From Gloeobacter violaceus PCC 7421 (lineage in GTDB: Bacteria; Cyanobacteriota; Cyanobacteriia; Gloeobacterales; Gloeobacteraceae): a stretch of 64,000 nt of DNA. The notes beneath the pieces were generated by a model that saw nothing but the letters and a program-made list of their open reading frames with translations, ran no database searches and was not told where the DNA came from. The stretch spans positions 1,612,001-1,676,000 of the forward strand of contig NC_005125.1 in NCBI RefSeq assembly GCF_000011385.1. The letters are read 5' to 3'. The position numbers and the translations under genes were made by a program. This document shows positions 17,970-26,156 of this stretch, one piece after another. Within the stretch, counting starts at the first letter, position 1. The number at the start of each line of letters is the position of its first letter.

Positions 17970-17998
17970 GGCAGAGCGCTGGATTCGCACTCCAGAGC
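17970..17998 (+). other. tRNA-like fragment (D-arm half plus anticodon arm)
   Basis: The segment GGCAGAGCG followed by CTGGA, a 7-base loop TTCGCAC, and TCCAG resembles the 3' half of a D-arm plus a full anticodon arm. The anticodon would be CGC (Ala), with U33 and A37 in the expected places. No T-arm (GGTTCGA) or acceptor stem can be found on either side, so it is not a functional tRNA. It may be a relic of a tRNA or a chance match. It lies between the thiD stop and the 3' end of the next gene. Confidence 0.3.
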
Positions 17999-18798
17999 TA
18001 GCCAGTCATCGGTTTTTGCCCCCAAGTAGCGATTGTTGTGTAGTAGAGCCCCCAGACTTTTGGATCTCCAGCCAGCCGGGCGTACTGTTCAACATCTTCC
18101 TGGTTTGCTGCACCTGTCGCAGCCAGGCGTTCCGTCAAATGCGTCAATGACACACCCATCATGCGGGCGACACCCGAACCTCCCGGCACCAGGGGCAGAT
18201 CCGCTTCAGCCGCCACATTCTCCAGACCCAGATCCTGACAGAGCACCGGCAACCGCCGTCCAAAGCTCGGATCGATGCCCATGGCGGTGTACATACGCAG
18301 AACCGCTTCGTTCACCCGCATTACCGCTGCCGCATCATTTCCTTCCCGTTGTAGCGGCGCAGCCGTCGTAAAGTCCGGTTCTTCCAAAAGCAGCCAGCCG
18401 CCTGGTCTGAGGGCACGAACCATGTTAGTCAAGGCTTCTTGCCAGCGCGGAATATGGAGCAGAACATAGCGCGTGTGAATCAGGTCAAACATCTCATGCT
18501 CAGACAATGTCACGATGTCCTGCCGGCGAACTTCCACGTTGGCAGGCACTAGGCGCAGGGCCGAATGCGGCCGGATATCCAAAGCGAGGACACGGCCCTG
18601 CGCCTCCACCTGTTCGGCCAGCCACCGCATCACAGAACCGGCACCGGGGCCAACCTCCAGACAAGACCAGCCGGGTTTCACTCCCAGCTGAGCTATCCGG
18701 CGGCACGTGGCAGGGTCGAAGCACTCCTCGATCGCCCGCAGGCGCCGCCACTCCGCTTCTTCGGCGTGGTCGGCAAAGACGTAATTGATGGTCCCCAA
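17998..18798 (-). CDS. class I SAM-dependent methyltransferase
   Basis: A 266-residue Rossmann-fold methyltransferase. Motif I is CLEVGPGAGSVMRWLAEQV (about residues 46-64), the acidic ribose-binding residue follows in VLALDIRP, and post-motif residues are in DLIHTRYVLLHIP and LRPGGWLLLEEPDF. The acceptor substrate is unknown; the architecture resembles small-molecule methyltransferases of the UbiE type. The start is TTG at 18798 with a GGAGA about 12 bases upstream. It follows the Uma2 gene by 48 bp on the same strand, so a shared transcript is possible. Confidence 0.8.
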   Translation of the reverse strand: MGTINYVFADHAEEAEWRRLRAIEECFDPATCRRIAQLGVKPGWSCLEVGPGAGSVMRWLAEQVEAQGRVLALDIRPHSALRLVPANVEVRRQDIVTLSEHEMFDLIHTRYVLLHIPRWQEALTNMVRALRPGGWLLLEEPDFTTAAPLQREGNDAAAVMRVNEAVLRMYTAMGIDPSFGRRLPVLCQDLGLENVAAEADLPLVPGGSGVARMMGVSLTHLTERLAATGAANQEDVEQYARLAGDPKVWGLYYTTIATWGQKPMTG

Positions 18799-18846
18799 AC
18801 TGCGGTCTCCAAATCGCCAGAAAGTTGCTCCGAGAGCATCTTAGGA

Positions 18847-19608
18847 TTAAAGTGCGTCCGGATCCACTCCCAGCGCCCTCAGTCGTTCCACCAGAGCCGC
18901 GGCTCGTTGCTCCGCCTGCTGCGCTCGCTGCTCCGCCTGTTCCGCCCGCTGCCGTTCACGCTCCTCGGGAGTCAAAATCCATTCGCCGCTTGCACCGTAC
19001 CAGCGCAGCCACTGGCGTTCCATACCGGTGAACTTCCCTTCCCACAGACCCAATCCGATCTGCAACTCATCGATCCACAGACGGGTCTGGAACAGCTCCC
19101 GATACGTCGCGCCTTCCAACCGGAACAGCCGGAAGGTATTCGCTTCGCGATTGAACAGGACGTAGTACGGTACTCGCAGAAGGCTCTCGTATACTTCCCA
19201 CTTACTGGGTGGCTGCCGACCGCGTAGGGTCTGGCCTTGGTCTTCTTCCTGGGTATTGGGTGAGAGCAATTCCACCACCACAATCGGATTGCGGCCTTCA
19301 CGCCAGATAACATAGCTCAACCGACCGGCATCCACCAGGCGAGGCACTCCTACCACCGCGAACCAGTCGGGACGCTTGTAGTAGCCGGTGTTGCGAACGT
19401 CGTAGTACAAGTTGAGGTCCGCAGCCGTGAAGACCTGGTCCTCCGGGTAAGCTACGGGTCGGAAGGTTTGACTCAAAAGTTGCGGCTGCCAATCGTGAAA
19501 CTCATCGGGCAAACCGGGTTCCTCGGGATTCTCACTCGACAAATCATACATCGACGGCAGCGGCGGCGAGGGTGAGGGAGAAAACGTCGGTTTGTAAGGC
19601 GCTGTCAT
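18847..19608 (-). CDS. Uma2 family (DUF820) protein with coiled-coil tail
   Basis: A 253-residue member of the Uma2/DUF820 family, very abundant in cyanobacteria and assigned a PD-(D/E)XK nuclease-like fold. Seen are TAADLNLYYDVRN, the segment PIVVVELLSPNTQEEDQG (likely the acidic active-site strand) and KWEVYESLLRVPYYVLF. The last 45 residues are repetitive Glu/Arg/Gln heptads (EQAEQRAQQAEQRAA), a predicted coiled coil typical of this subgroup. No nuclease activity is proven for most members and the cellular role is unknown. A second Uma2 gene lies at 28963-29613. Confidence 0.85.
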   Translation of the reverse strand: MTAPYKPTFSPSPSPPLPSMYDLSSENPEEPGLPDEFHDWQPQLLSQTFRPVAYPEDQVFTAADLNLYYDVRNTGYYKRPDWFAVVGVPRLVDAGRLSYVIWREGRNPIVVVELLSPNTQEEDQGQTLRGRQPPSKWEVYESLLRVPYYVLFNREANTFRLFRLEGATYRELFQTRLWIDELQIGLGLWEGKFTGMERQWLRWYGASGEWILTPEERERQRAEQAEQRAQQAEQRAAALVERLRALGVDPDAL

Positions 19609-19670
19609 CGGATGGAGTTCCCCAGCGAGTTTGTCCTGAGCACCAGGATAATTCCATCGAGTTCAAACTC

Positions 19671-19701
19671 AAAAAAAGGCCGCGCCTTGGAGGGCACGGC
19701 C
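19671..19701 (-). terminator. rho-independent terminator after the lipoprotein gene
   Basis: Minus strand: GGCCGTGCC, six-base loop, GGCGCGGCC (9-bp stem with one internal mismatch), then seven T. It lies 37 bp past the stop at 19738. Confidence 0.75.
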
Positions 19702-19737
19702 GAGGATAAGCGTTATCGCTTCTGAGAAGAAAGGGTC

Positions 19738-20604
19738 TTAGCGGCGACGGCCACCGGCACGCATCCGGCCGCTACCGAAGCCGCTGCTGCTGCGGGAGCG
19801 ATCGACGGTGCTGCCGCCGCTGGACGGGTCGGTGGAGCGCAGCGTGCTGCCGCCGAAGCCCGAACCGCTGGAGCGGGTGGAGTTGGGGCTGGTGCGCTGA
19901 GAACGGCTCGCCGAGGAACCAAAGCCGCCGCCGGTGCCGAGTGAGCGGCTATTGCGCGTGGCGGCAGGCAGAGCACCGCCGTTGCGCGTCTGGTAGTTGC
20001 TGACCGCTTGGCCGTAGGTGTTGCCGTAGCCGCCGTAGCCCGCCATACCGCCCGCTGCGTAGGCCGGAGGCATGTAGTAGCGGGGGGCAAAGAGCATGTT
20101 GCCGATGGCCGCACCGGCCAGCGAAGCGGCGAAGGGCGTCCAGAAGCTCGACTCCTGGCGGACGACCACCGTCTGTTGCTCACCGGTCTGGGGATTGGCC
20201 TTGGTCTCGGTGACGTTGTGGACGTAGCCGATCTTGGAGTCCGGGGTCAGATAGAGCACCGGCTTGCCGCCTTCGACTTTGAGGTAGCTCTTCTTGCCGG
20301 CTTTGATCTCTTCTTCGCTCAGCTGCGCCATCTGCAACTCGGCGGTGCGCAGGCTGGAGGAGCTGCCGGGCGGGGTGTTGAGCAACAGCAGGCTGTACTC
20401 GCCGCTGGCGTCGTTGTAGTTGGCCTGCTGGAGCGGATACTGGCCGTCGGCCAGGGGCTTTTGAGGCGCGGTGGCGGTGGTACCGCCCTGGCGGTTGCCG
20501 GCGGTCTCGCTCTGGTTGCTGCCGCAGGCGACGGTGGTCAGGGTCAGCGTCAGCGCCAGCAGCACGGATAGGGACTTTTGCAGAGGCGAAGCGGATGATT
20601 TCAT
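19738..20604 (-). CDS. hypothetical lipoprotein with Gly/Ser/Arg-rich tail
   Basis: A 288-residue exported protein of unknown function. It begins with a signal peptide and the lipobox-like LTTVACGS (Cys at about residue 27). A middle region (about 50-140) is soluble and charged. A hydrophobic FAASLAGAAIGNMLFAP segment (about residues 152-168) may be a glycine-zipper-like membrane span. The last 110 residues are low complexity: Tyr/Gly-rich, then Ser/Gly/Thr/Arg-rich and very basic at the end. It is 61 bp downstream of the DUF1517 gene on the same strand and probably co-transcribed with it. The tail resembles the N-terminal low-complexity region found in many DUF1517 proteins, which suggests a functional link (inference). 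Confidence 0.75.
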   Translation of the reverse strand: MKSSASPLQKSLSVLLALTLTLTTVACGSNQSETAGNRQGGTTATAPQKPLADGQYPLQQANYNDASGEYSLLLLNTPPGSSSSLRTAELQMAQLSEEEIKAGKKSYLKVEGGKPVLYLTPDSKIGYVHNVTETKANPQTGEQQTVVVRQESSFWTPFAASLAGAAIGNMLFAPRYYMPPAYAAGGMAGYGGYGNTYGQAVSNYQTRNGGALPAATRNSRSLGTGGGFGSSASRSQRTSPNSTRSSGSGFGGSTLRSTDPSSGGSTVDRSRSSSGFGSGRMRAGGRRR

Positions 20605-20665
20605 CGTTTGCCAAGGTGTATAGAGAACGGGTCACATGAACTGGACGGAAGTGGCGGGCGGGCTC

Positions 20666-21271
20666 TTAGATGGGAACCAGCTCCGGGAAATTGACCAGCA
20701 ACTGGTCGGCAGTCAGCTCGTCGCCCAGTTGGGCCGGGGAGAAGTGCACCTGAAGGGCGCGCAACCGGCCGTTGTAGTGCAGGTTGATGAGCGCCTGGAT
20801 CCCTTTGCCGAGCGCCTCGGCGCTCGAAAGATCGCTCTCGAGTTCGGGGCATTCACCTTCGAAGGCGACGGTGATCATCACCACCAGATTGCGGGTGACG
20901 GGCAGGGCCAGCGGTTTATCCGCCGGGAGAGTGGCCGCCTCGAGATCCGGACCGCTCAGATAGCGGCGGGCCGAGTCGGTGTAGAGGGCGTTAAATTCGT
21001 CACCCGCCTGCCCTTCTTCCCAGAACACGTCGCCCTCGTTGGCCACCGAGCGCCAGTAGGTGTCGTACTGCAACAGTGCCTGGGCAATATTGGCCAGGCT
21101 CTCGCCCAACACCTCCATATCGCCGTCGGCAGCCACCGCCCGCCGTCCCTCTTCGTTGAGGACTCCCAGCATCGGGGCGGCGTCTTCGCCGGCCAGATGA
21201 ATGAACAGGCGGCACACCACAAAGCGGGTCCGGCCCGTCATGCGGTTCAATCGGTCTCGCCAGGATGTCAC
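20666..21271 (-). CDS. DUF1517 family protein, truncated form
   Basis: A 201-residue protein resembling the C-terminal part of the cyanobacterial/plastid DUF1517 family. Matches include the ALLQYDTYWRSVANEG segment (about 87-102), NLVVMITVAFEGECPEL, and the final GDELTADQLLVNFPEL. Family members normally carry an N-terminal low-complexity region and a membrane helix before this domain. Here the N-terminus (TSWRDRLNRMTGRTRF) lacks a helix, so the protein looks soluble. The start is GTG at 21271 with no strong ribosome-binding site. It is the first gene of a probable two-gene operon with the lipoprotein downstream. Function unknown. Confidence 0.7.
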   Translation of the reverse strand: MTSWRDRLNRMTGRTRFVVCRLFIHLAGEDAAPMLGVLNEEGRRAVAADGDMEVLGESLANIAQALLQYDTYWRSVANEGDVFWEEGQAGDEFNALYTDSARRYLSGPDLEAATLPADKPLALPVTRNLVVMITVAFEGECPELESDLSSAEALGKGIQALINLHYNGRLRALQVHFSPAQLGDELTADQLLVNFPELVPI

Positions 21272-21389
21272 GGGTTTCTCATGAACCTACACTTCTATGT
21301 TAATTAACAAACAGTAAAAGAGCAAAGCGTCTTACCCCTAGGGGCTCGGCAAGCCGTGCGACGATGATGCCGTGTCTACAGCGCCTGCC

Positions 21390-22721
21390 ATGAACGCCAA
21401 CTTCGACAGCGAAGCGGGGATTCGCGCCTACTACGACCAGGCTCCCTATCCGAATTATCCCCTCGAAACGACCCACGCCGATAACGCCGACGCACTCTAC
21501 CTGCACAACTTGATGACGCCCTACTACTTGCGCAACCAGCGCGTCGTCTCGGGTGCCGGTAAACGCATTCTCGATGCCGGGTGCGGCAGCGGCTTCACCA
21601 GCCTGGCCCTTGCCCAGGCCAATCCGGGGGCACGCATCGTCGGTATCGACCTCTCGGAGCGCTCGGTGGCGGTCGCCCGCGAGCGCCTCGCTTTTCACGG
21701 CTTTAAAAGCGCCGAGTTTCACGCGCTGCCCATCGAGCGGGTGGGGGAGCTGGGCGAGGATTTCGACTTGATCAACTGCGACGAAGTGCTCTATTTGCTG
21801 CCGGATCCGGGGGTGGGGCTTGCCGCCCTCACGGGGGCGCTCGCCCCGGACGGCATCCTGCGCGCCAATCTGCACGACCGGCACCAGCGCGCCCCGCTCT
21901 TTCGCGCCCAGCAGGCGTTCGCCTTGCTGAACGCCGTGGGCAAGGTCGAGGGAGAGGCGCGCTACGCCCTGGTGAGCGATGTGATGGAGTCTTTGGGCGA
22001 CCGGGTCTTCCTTAAGCAGAGTTGCTGGGGCTACGCGGGTGAGGAACACCGCTACGCCGAGTGGATCGCCATGAACTATCTGCTCGAAGGCGACAAAGGT
22101 TTCACGATCCCGGAGCTGTTCGCGATGCTGCGCCAGGCAAATCTCGAGTTTGTCTGCATGCTGCAGTGGCCGGAATGGGAACTGGTGAACCTGTTCAAAG
22201 AGCCCACCGACTTGCCGCCGCAGTTTGCGCAGATCTACCGCTCCGCTTCGCCTGAGGTGCGGCTGCACCTGTACGAACTGTTTCACGGCAACCACCGGCT
22301 CATCGACTTCTGGTGCGCCCACCCCGGCCGGGGCCGGCCTTATCGGCCTCCGGCCCGATGGAACGCAGAAGAACTGGCCGCCGCCCGCGTTCACCTGCAT
22401 CCGCAGCTTTGCACCGAACAACTCAAAGCGGACTTGATGGCGAGCCTGGCACAAAACAGCGATTTTCAGATGAACCGCTACCTGCGCGCCCCGCGCGGCG
22501 GCGAATTCACCCTCGATAGCCTCATCGCCCGCGGTCTGCTGCCGCTCTGGGAAGGACCGCAGCCGTTGGAGACGCTGATTGAAAGCTGGGTGGCGGCGGT
22601 CTGCGCCCAGACGGCGGCGGCCGGGGGCGCGATCGATCCCGAGCGGCTGCGCGGCGACTTGCTCAACTTTGTGGCCTACGGCGAGCGCTTCGCCTATTTT
22701 CTGGTCGAACGGACGGCTTGA
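21390..22721 (+). CDS. methyltransferase with regulatory domain, tandem copy 1
   Basis: A 443-residue SAM-dependent methyltransferase. The N-terminal YDQAPYPNYPLETTH precedes the Rossmann domain; motif I is LDAGCGSGFTSLALAQ, followed by VGIDLSERSVAVARERL and INCDEVLYLLPDPG. The C-terminal half (about 210-440) resembles the methyltransferase regulatory domain (PF10119 type), with LHLYELFHGNHRLIDFWCAHP. The ATG at 21390 is preferred over GTG at 21372 because it places YDQ at residue 15, as in copies 2 and 3. It is 3 bp ahead of copy 2 and so probably co-translated with it. A 374-bp internal block is identical to copy 3. Substrate unknown. Confidence 0.85.
   Translation: MNANFDSEAGIRAYYDQAPYPNYPLETTHADNADALYLHNLMTPYYLRNQRVVSGAGKRILDAGCGSGFTSLALAQANPGARIVGIDLSERSVAVARERLAFHGFKSAEFHALPIERVGELGEDFDLINCDEVLYLLPDPGVGLAALTGALAPDGILRANLHDRHQRAPLFRAQQAFALLNAVGKVEGEARYALVSDVMESLGDRVFLKQSCWGYAGEEHRYAEWIAMNYLLEGDKGFTIPELFAMLRQANLEFVCMLQWPEWELVNLFKEPTDLPPQFAQIYRSASPEVRLHLYELFHGNHRLIDFWCAHPGRGRPYRPPARWNAEELAAARVHLHPQLCTEQLKADLMASLAQNSDFQMNRYLRAPRGGEFTLDSLIARGLLPLWEGPQPLETLIESWVAAVCAQTAAAGGAIDPERLRGDLLNFVAYGERFAYFLVERTA
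21495..21868 (+). repeat. 374-bp block identical to 24146-24519
   Basis: Direct repeat inside tandem methyltransferase copies 1 and 3, covering the SAM-binding domain. I compared the two stretches base by base and found no mismatch from CTCTAC to GCGCGCCAA, while the flanks diverge at once. Confidence 0.95.
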
Positions 22722-22724
22722 ACC

Positions 22725-24017
22725 ATGGAAGAACTGTTGCTGCTTGACCAGCTGCGCCGGCAGTACGACCAGACACCCTACCCAAAAGTCGCCATCGAAA
22801 GCGTCCACGACCGCGACTCCCTGTGGCTGCACAGCTTCATCACCCCCTACTACCGACGCCACCGGCGGCTACCCCCGAGCGGCGTCCCCCTACGCATCCT
22901 GGATGCGGGCTGCGGCAGCGGTTACACCTCCCTGGCGCTCGCCCAGGCCAACCCGGGGGCGCAGCTGGTCTGCCTGGATCTCTCGGCGGCCTCCCTCGCG
23001 GTGGCCTGCGAACGGCTCGCCTTTCACGGCTTCACGGATGTCGAATTCCACGATCTGCCCATCGAGCGGGTGGGAGAGTTGGGTCGGCACTTCGACTTGA
23101 TCAACTGCGACGAAGTGCTCTATTTGCTGCCGGAACCGGGGGTGGGGCTTGCCGCCCTCACGGGGGCGCTCGCCCCGGACGGCATCCTGCGCGCCAACTT
23201 GCACAGCGCCTACGCGCGGGCGGCGGTCTTTCGCGCCCAACGGGTCTTCCAGATGATGGGGCTTACCAATGGCACACCGGGCGAAGCGGAGATGGAACTG
23301 GTGCGCTCGACGATGGACGCCCTCAACAACAGTACCCACCTCAAAATCGACACCTGGGTGCCCACCATCCACCTGCACGACGACTTGGAATGGTACCAGC
23401 TCAACTATCTGCTCGCAGGCGACAAGGGCTACACCGTGCCGGAGGTGTTCGCTCTGCTCGCCGGGGCAAACCTCGAATTTATCAGCATGGTGCTCTGGCC
23501 GACCTGGGACGTGCGCTGTTTGTTTCGCGATCCCGACCGCCTGCCGCCGCTGTTTGCCGAACGGTTGGCGGACAAATCGCCGGTAGAACGGCTGCACCTG
23601 TACGAACTCATCCACAGCCCCCACCGGCTCATCGACTTCTGGTGCGCCCACGCCGCTCAGCAGCCCGCCGCGGCCAAACCGCCTGCCCTGGAGCACAACC
23701 CGCACCTGCACCTGCATCCGCAGTTGCGCACGGACAGCCTGCGCGAACGCCTGGAGCAAGCGCTCGGCGAGGGCAAATCTTTTGAGTTGCAGCAGCATAT
23801 TCGCTTTCCCTTCGGCGAACCGCTCCCCGATGCGCAGATGGCGGGCTGCCTGCGGCCGCTGTGGGATGGGCCGATGGAACTGGAGCGCTTCGAGCGCCAC
23901 TGGCTTGAATTTGCCCGCGTCACGGGCCAACCGGAGCCGGCCGGCCGGCCGGGAGCGTCCCGCCGCTTCGCCGCGGCGGCGGAAAGCTTACTGTATCTGC
24001 TTTTCGAATCCATCTGA
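22725..24017 (+). CDS. methyltransferase with regulatory domain, tandem copy 2
   Basis: A 430-residue paralogue of its two neighbours. N-terminal YDQTPYPKVAIESVH, then motif I LDAGCGSGYTSLALAQ, VCLDLSAASLAVACERL and INCDEVLYLLPEPG. The C-terminal regulatory-like domain contains LHLYELIHSPHRLIDFWCAHA. Most of the gene is moderately divergent from copies 1 and 3, but 23091-23197 matches both with one mismatch. The start ATG lies 3 bp after the copy 1 stop, without its own clear ribosome-binding site, suggesting coupling. The mixed similarity shows exchange between copies. Substrate unknown. Confidence 0.85.
   Translation: MEELLLLDQLRRQYDQTPYPKVAIESVHDRDSLWLHSFITPYYRRHRRLPPSGVPLRILDAGCGSGYTSLALAQANPGAQLVCLDLSAASLAVACERLAFHGFTDVEFHDLPIERVGELGRHFDLINCDEVLYLLPEPGVGLAALTGALAPDGILRANLHSAYARAAVFRAQRVFQMMGLTNGTPGEAEMELVRSTMDALNNSTHLKIDTWVPTIHLHDDLEWYQLNYLLAGDKGYTVPEVFALLAGANLEFISMVLWPTWDVRCLFRDPDRLPPLFAERLADKSPVERLHLYELIHSPHRLIDFWCAHAAQQPAAAKPPALEHNPHLHLHPQLRTDSLRERLEQALGEGKSFELQQHIRFPFGEPLPDAQMAGCLRPLWDGPMELERFERHWLEFARVTGQPEPAGRPGASRRFAAAAESLLYLLFESI
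23091..23197 (+). repeat. 107-bp block shared by all three methyltransferases
   Basis: The stretch coding FDLINCDEVLYLLP to DGILRAN differs from copies 1 and 3 by a single base (A instead of T in GGA-CCG), whereas surrounding sequence of copy 2 is much more diverged. Towards its 3' end it continues as a match to copy 3 only. Confidence 0.85.
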
Positions 24018-24040
24018 GCGAGCCTTCGCAGGAGGTTGTC

Positions 24041-25363
24041 ATGGGCCACGATGCCGAGCACCTGGAGCGCGTGCGCGCCCAGTACGACACCGCTCCCTAC
24101 CCGCGCATCCCGCTGCACCACGCCCACAGCGAGGACACCGCCATGCTCTACCTGCACAACTTGATGACGCCCTACTACTTGCGCAACCAGCGCGTCGTCT
24201 CGGGTGCCGGTAAACGCATTCTCGATGCCGGGTGCGGCAGCGGCTTCACCAGCCTGGCCCTTGCCCAGGCCAATCCGGGGGCACGCATCGTCGGTATCGA
24301 CCTCTCGGAGCGCTCGGTGGCGGTCGCCCGCGAGCGCCTCGCTTTTCACGGCTTTAAAAGCGCCGAGTTTCACGCGCTGCCCATCGAGCGGGTGGGGGAG
24401 CTGGGCGAGGATTTCGACTTGATCAACTGCGACGAAGTGCTCTATTTGCTGCCGGATCCGGGGGTGGGGCTTGCCGCCCTCACGGGGGCGCTCGCCCCGG
24501 ACGGCATCCTGCGCGCCAACTTGCACAGCGCCTACGCCCGCGCGCCGGTTTTTCGCGCCCAGAAATTTTTCCAGACCCTGGGGCTTGCGGGTCACAGGGA
24601 CGAAGCGGAGGAAATCGCCCTGGCGCGTCAGACCATGGAGCGGATGAACGACGGTGCCCAGCTCAAAAAGGACGCCTGGACACCCTTTGCGAGTCTGCAC
24701 GACGACAGCGAATGGTACCGGATGAATTATCTGCTGGTGGGCGACAAAGGCTTTACGATTCCCGAGACCTTCGCGATGCTCGCCGATTGCGGCCTCGAAC
24801 TGGTCAATATGCTCCTGTGGCCCACCTGGGAGCTGCGCCACTGGTTCAAAAGCGGCCAGCCGCCGCCCCTGGTCGCCGCCCAGATTGGCAAACTGACCAC
24901 CGCCGAGCGGCTGCACCTGAGCGAACTCATCCACAGCTCCCACCGGCTCATCGATTTCTGGTGCGGCCATGCCGGACAAAGCCGTCACCGCGATCCTATG
25001 GAAACCTGGGATGCGGGCGACTTTGCCGCGTCCGTGCTGCATCTGCACCCGCAGCTTGCCACCGAAAGGCTCAAGCAATTTCTGCTCGACTGCCTGGAGG
25101 CAGGGGAACCCTTCAACTTCAACCAGCACATGCGGGTGCCCTACGGCGATCCGATTGTCATCGACGGCATGGAGGCAGCGCTGTTGCCCCTGTGGGACGG
25201 CCCCCAGCCCTACGCCGAATTCGAGCGGCACTGGGTGCGCCTCGCGGTGCGCAGGACCACCGTCGCCCGCCCCGTCTTCGAGCACACCGCCCGCGGCGAG
25301 TTGCGCCGCTTTGTGCGCCGGATGGAGAGCCTGGCCTATTTGATGGTGGAACCTGTGGGATGA
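24041..25363 (+). CDS. methyltransferase with regulatory domain, tandem copy 3
   Basis: A 440-residue paralogue with its own strong AGGAGG ribosome-binding site before the ATG. N-terminal YDTAPYPRIPLHHAH, then a SAM-binding domain identical in amino acids to copy 1 across about 124 residues. The C-terminal regulatory-like domain (LHLSELIHSSHRLIDFWCGHA) differs clearly from copy 1. It ends 60 bp before ccmP. The three genes form one same-strand cluster; the differing C-terminal halves may give different partners or substrates, while the catalytic half is kept uniform (inference). Confidence 0.85.
   Translation: MGHDAEHLERVRAQYDTAPYPRIPLHHAHSEDTAMLYLHNLMTPYYLRNQRVVSGAGKRILDAGCGSGFTSLALAQANPGARIVGIDLSERSVAVARERLAFHGFKSAEFHALPIERVGELGEDFDLINCDEVLYLLPDPGVGLAALTGALAPDGILRANLHSAYARAPVFRAQKFFQTLGLAGHRDEAEEIALARQTMERMNDGAQLKKDAWTPFASLHDDSEWYRMNYLLVGDKGFTIPETFAMLADCGLELVNMLLWPTWELRHWFKSGQPPPLVAAQIGKLTTAERLHLSELIHSSHRLIDFWCGHAGQSRHRDPMETWDAGDFAASVLHLHPQLATERLKQFLLDCLEAGEPFNFNQHMRVPYGDPIVIDGMEAALLPLWDGPQPYAEFERHWVRLAVRRTTVARPVFEHTARGELRRFVRRMESLAYLMVEPVG
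24146..24519 (+). repeat. 374-bp block identical to 21495-21868
   Basis: Partner copy of the direct repeat, offset 2651 bp. Recombination between the two copies could delete or duplicate about one and a half genes. Confidence 0.95.
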
Positions 25364-25423
25364 TGGGGCAGTGCACGTCGGCCCAGAAGCGCTGCCGCGC
25401 CCGGAGCCGATGGAGAGGAAATT

Positions 25424-26065
25424 TTGGGAGTAGAACTGCGCAGTTACGTCTACCTCGATAACCTGCAAGCGCAGTTCGCGGCTTTCCTGGGGACGATCGC
25501 ACCGGGGTTTTTGCCGCTGCCTGGGGACGCTTCGCTGTGGATCGAGATTTCCCCGGGCATCGAGATTAACCGGATCACCGATATCGCCCTCAAAGCCGCC
25601 GTCGTGCGGCCGGGGCTGCAGGTGGTCGAGCGGCTGTTCGGTAGCCTTGAAATTCACTCCAACCGCCAGGGGGAGACCAAGACTGCCGGTCAGGCGATTC
25701 TTGAGTACCTCGGAGTGCGCGAGCGCGAGCGCCTCAAGCCGCGCGTCATTTCAAGCCAGATTATCCGCAACGTCGACCCGCACCAGACCCAGCTCATCAA
25801 CCGCTTCAAGCGCGGTCAGATGATCCTGGCGGGCCAGACATTGTTCGTGCTGGAGGTGGAACCCGCCGCCTACATTGCCCTCGCCGCCAACGAAGCCGAA
25901 AAAGCCGCCAACATCAACATCCTGGAAGTGTTGCCCTTCGGCAGCTTCGGGCGGATGTACCTGGGGGGCGAGGAGCGCGACATCATGGTCAGCTATTCCG
26001 CCTCCATCGCCGCGGTCGAAAATGTCTTCGGGCGCGAAGATCCGGCGGCCGGGCGCCGGGAATAA
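25424..26065 (+). CDS. ccmP: carboxysome shell protein CcmP (tandem BMC domain)
   Basis: A 213-residue protein that I recognise as CcmP, the pseudohexameric tandem-BMC shell protein of beta-carboxysomes. It starts [20 protein letters not shown] and contains [20 protein letters not shown], the VSSQIIRN-like [19 protein letters not shown] (residues about 107-125) and [16 protein letters not shown]. Length and both BMC halves match characterised CcmP, whose double-layered trimers have a gated pore for larger metabolites. The start is TTG at 25424 with GGAGAGGAA upstream. It is a satellite locus: no other ccm gene is near. It follows the methyltransferase cluster by 60 bp on the same strand. Confidence 0.92.
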   Translation: MGVELRSYVYLDNLQAQFAAFLGTIAPGFLPLPGDASLWIEISPGIEINRITDIALKAAVVRPGLQVVERLFGSLEIHSNRQGETKTAGQAILEYLGVRERERLKPRVISSQIIRNVDPHQTQLINRFKRGQMILAGQTLFVLEVEPAAYIALAANEAEKAANINILEVLPFGSFGRMYLGGEERDIMVSYSASIAAVENVFGREDPAAGRRE

Positions 26066-26156
26066 ACACTACAAACGGCGCGATATCACTCAGTGCTCCC
26101 GAATAGGGCAAACCCGGCCGCTGCAGCGAGCGACCGGGCGATGTACTCGAAGACGG

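Noticed and set aside
17868-18060. Functional tRNA gene after thiD
   Set aside because: Only a D-arm half and anticodon arm are visible; no T-arm or acceptor stem pairs with them.
23657-25657. 666-codon open frame on the - strand across the methyltransferases
   Set aside because: Antisense to copy 3 and ccmP; its repeated segments with another antisense frame only mirror the identical DNA block.
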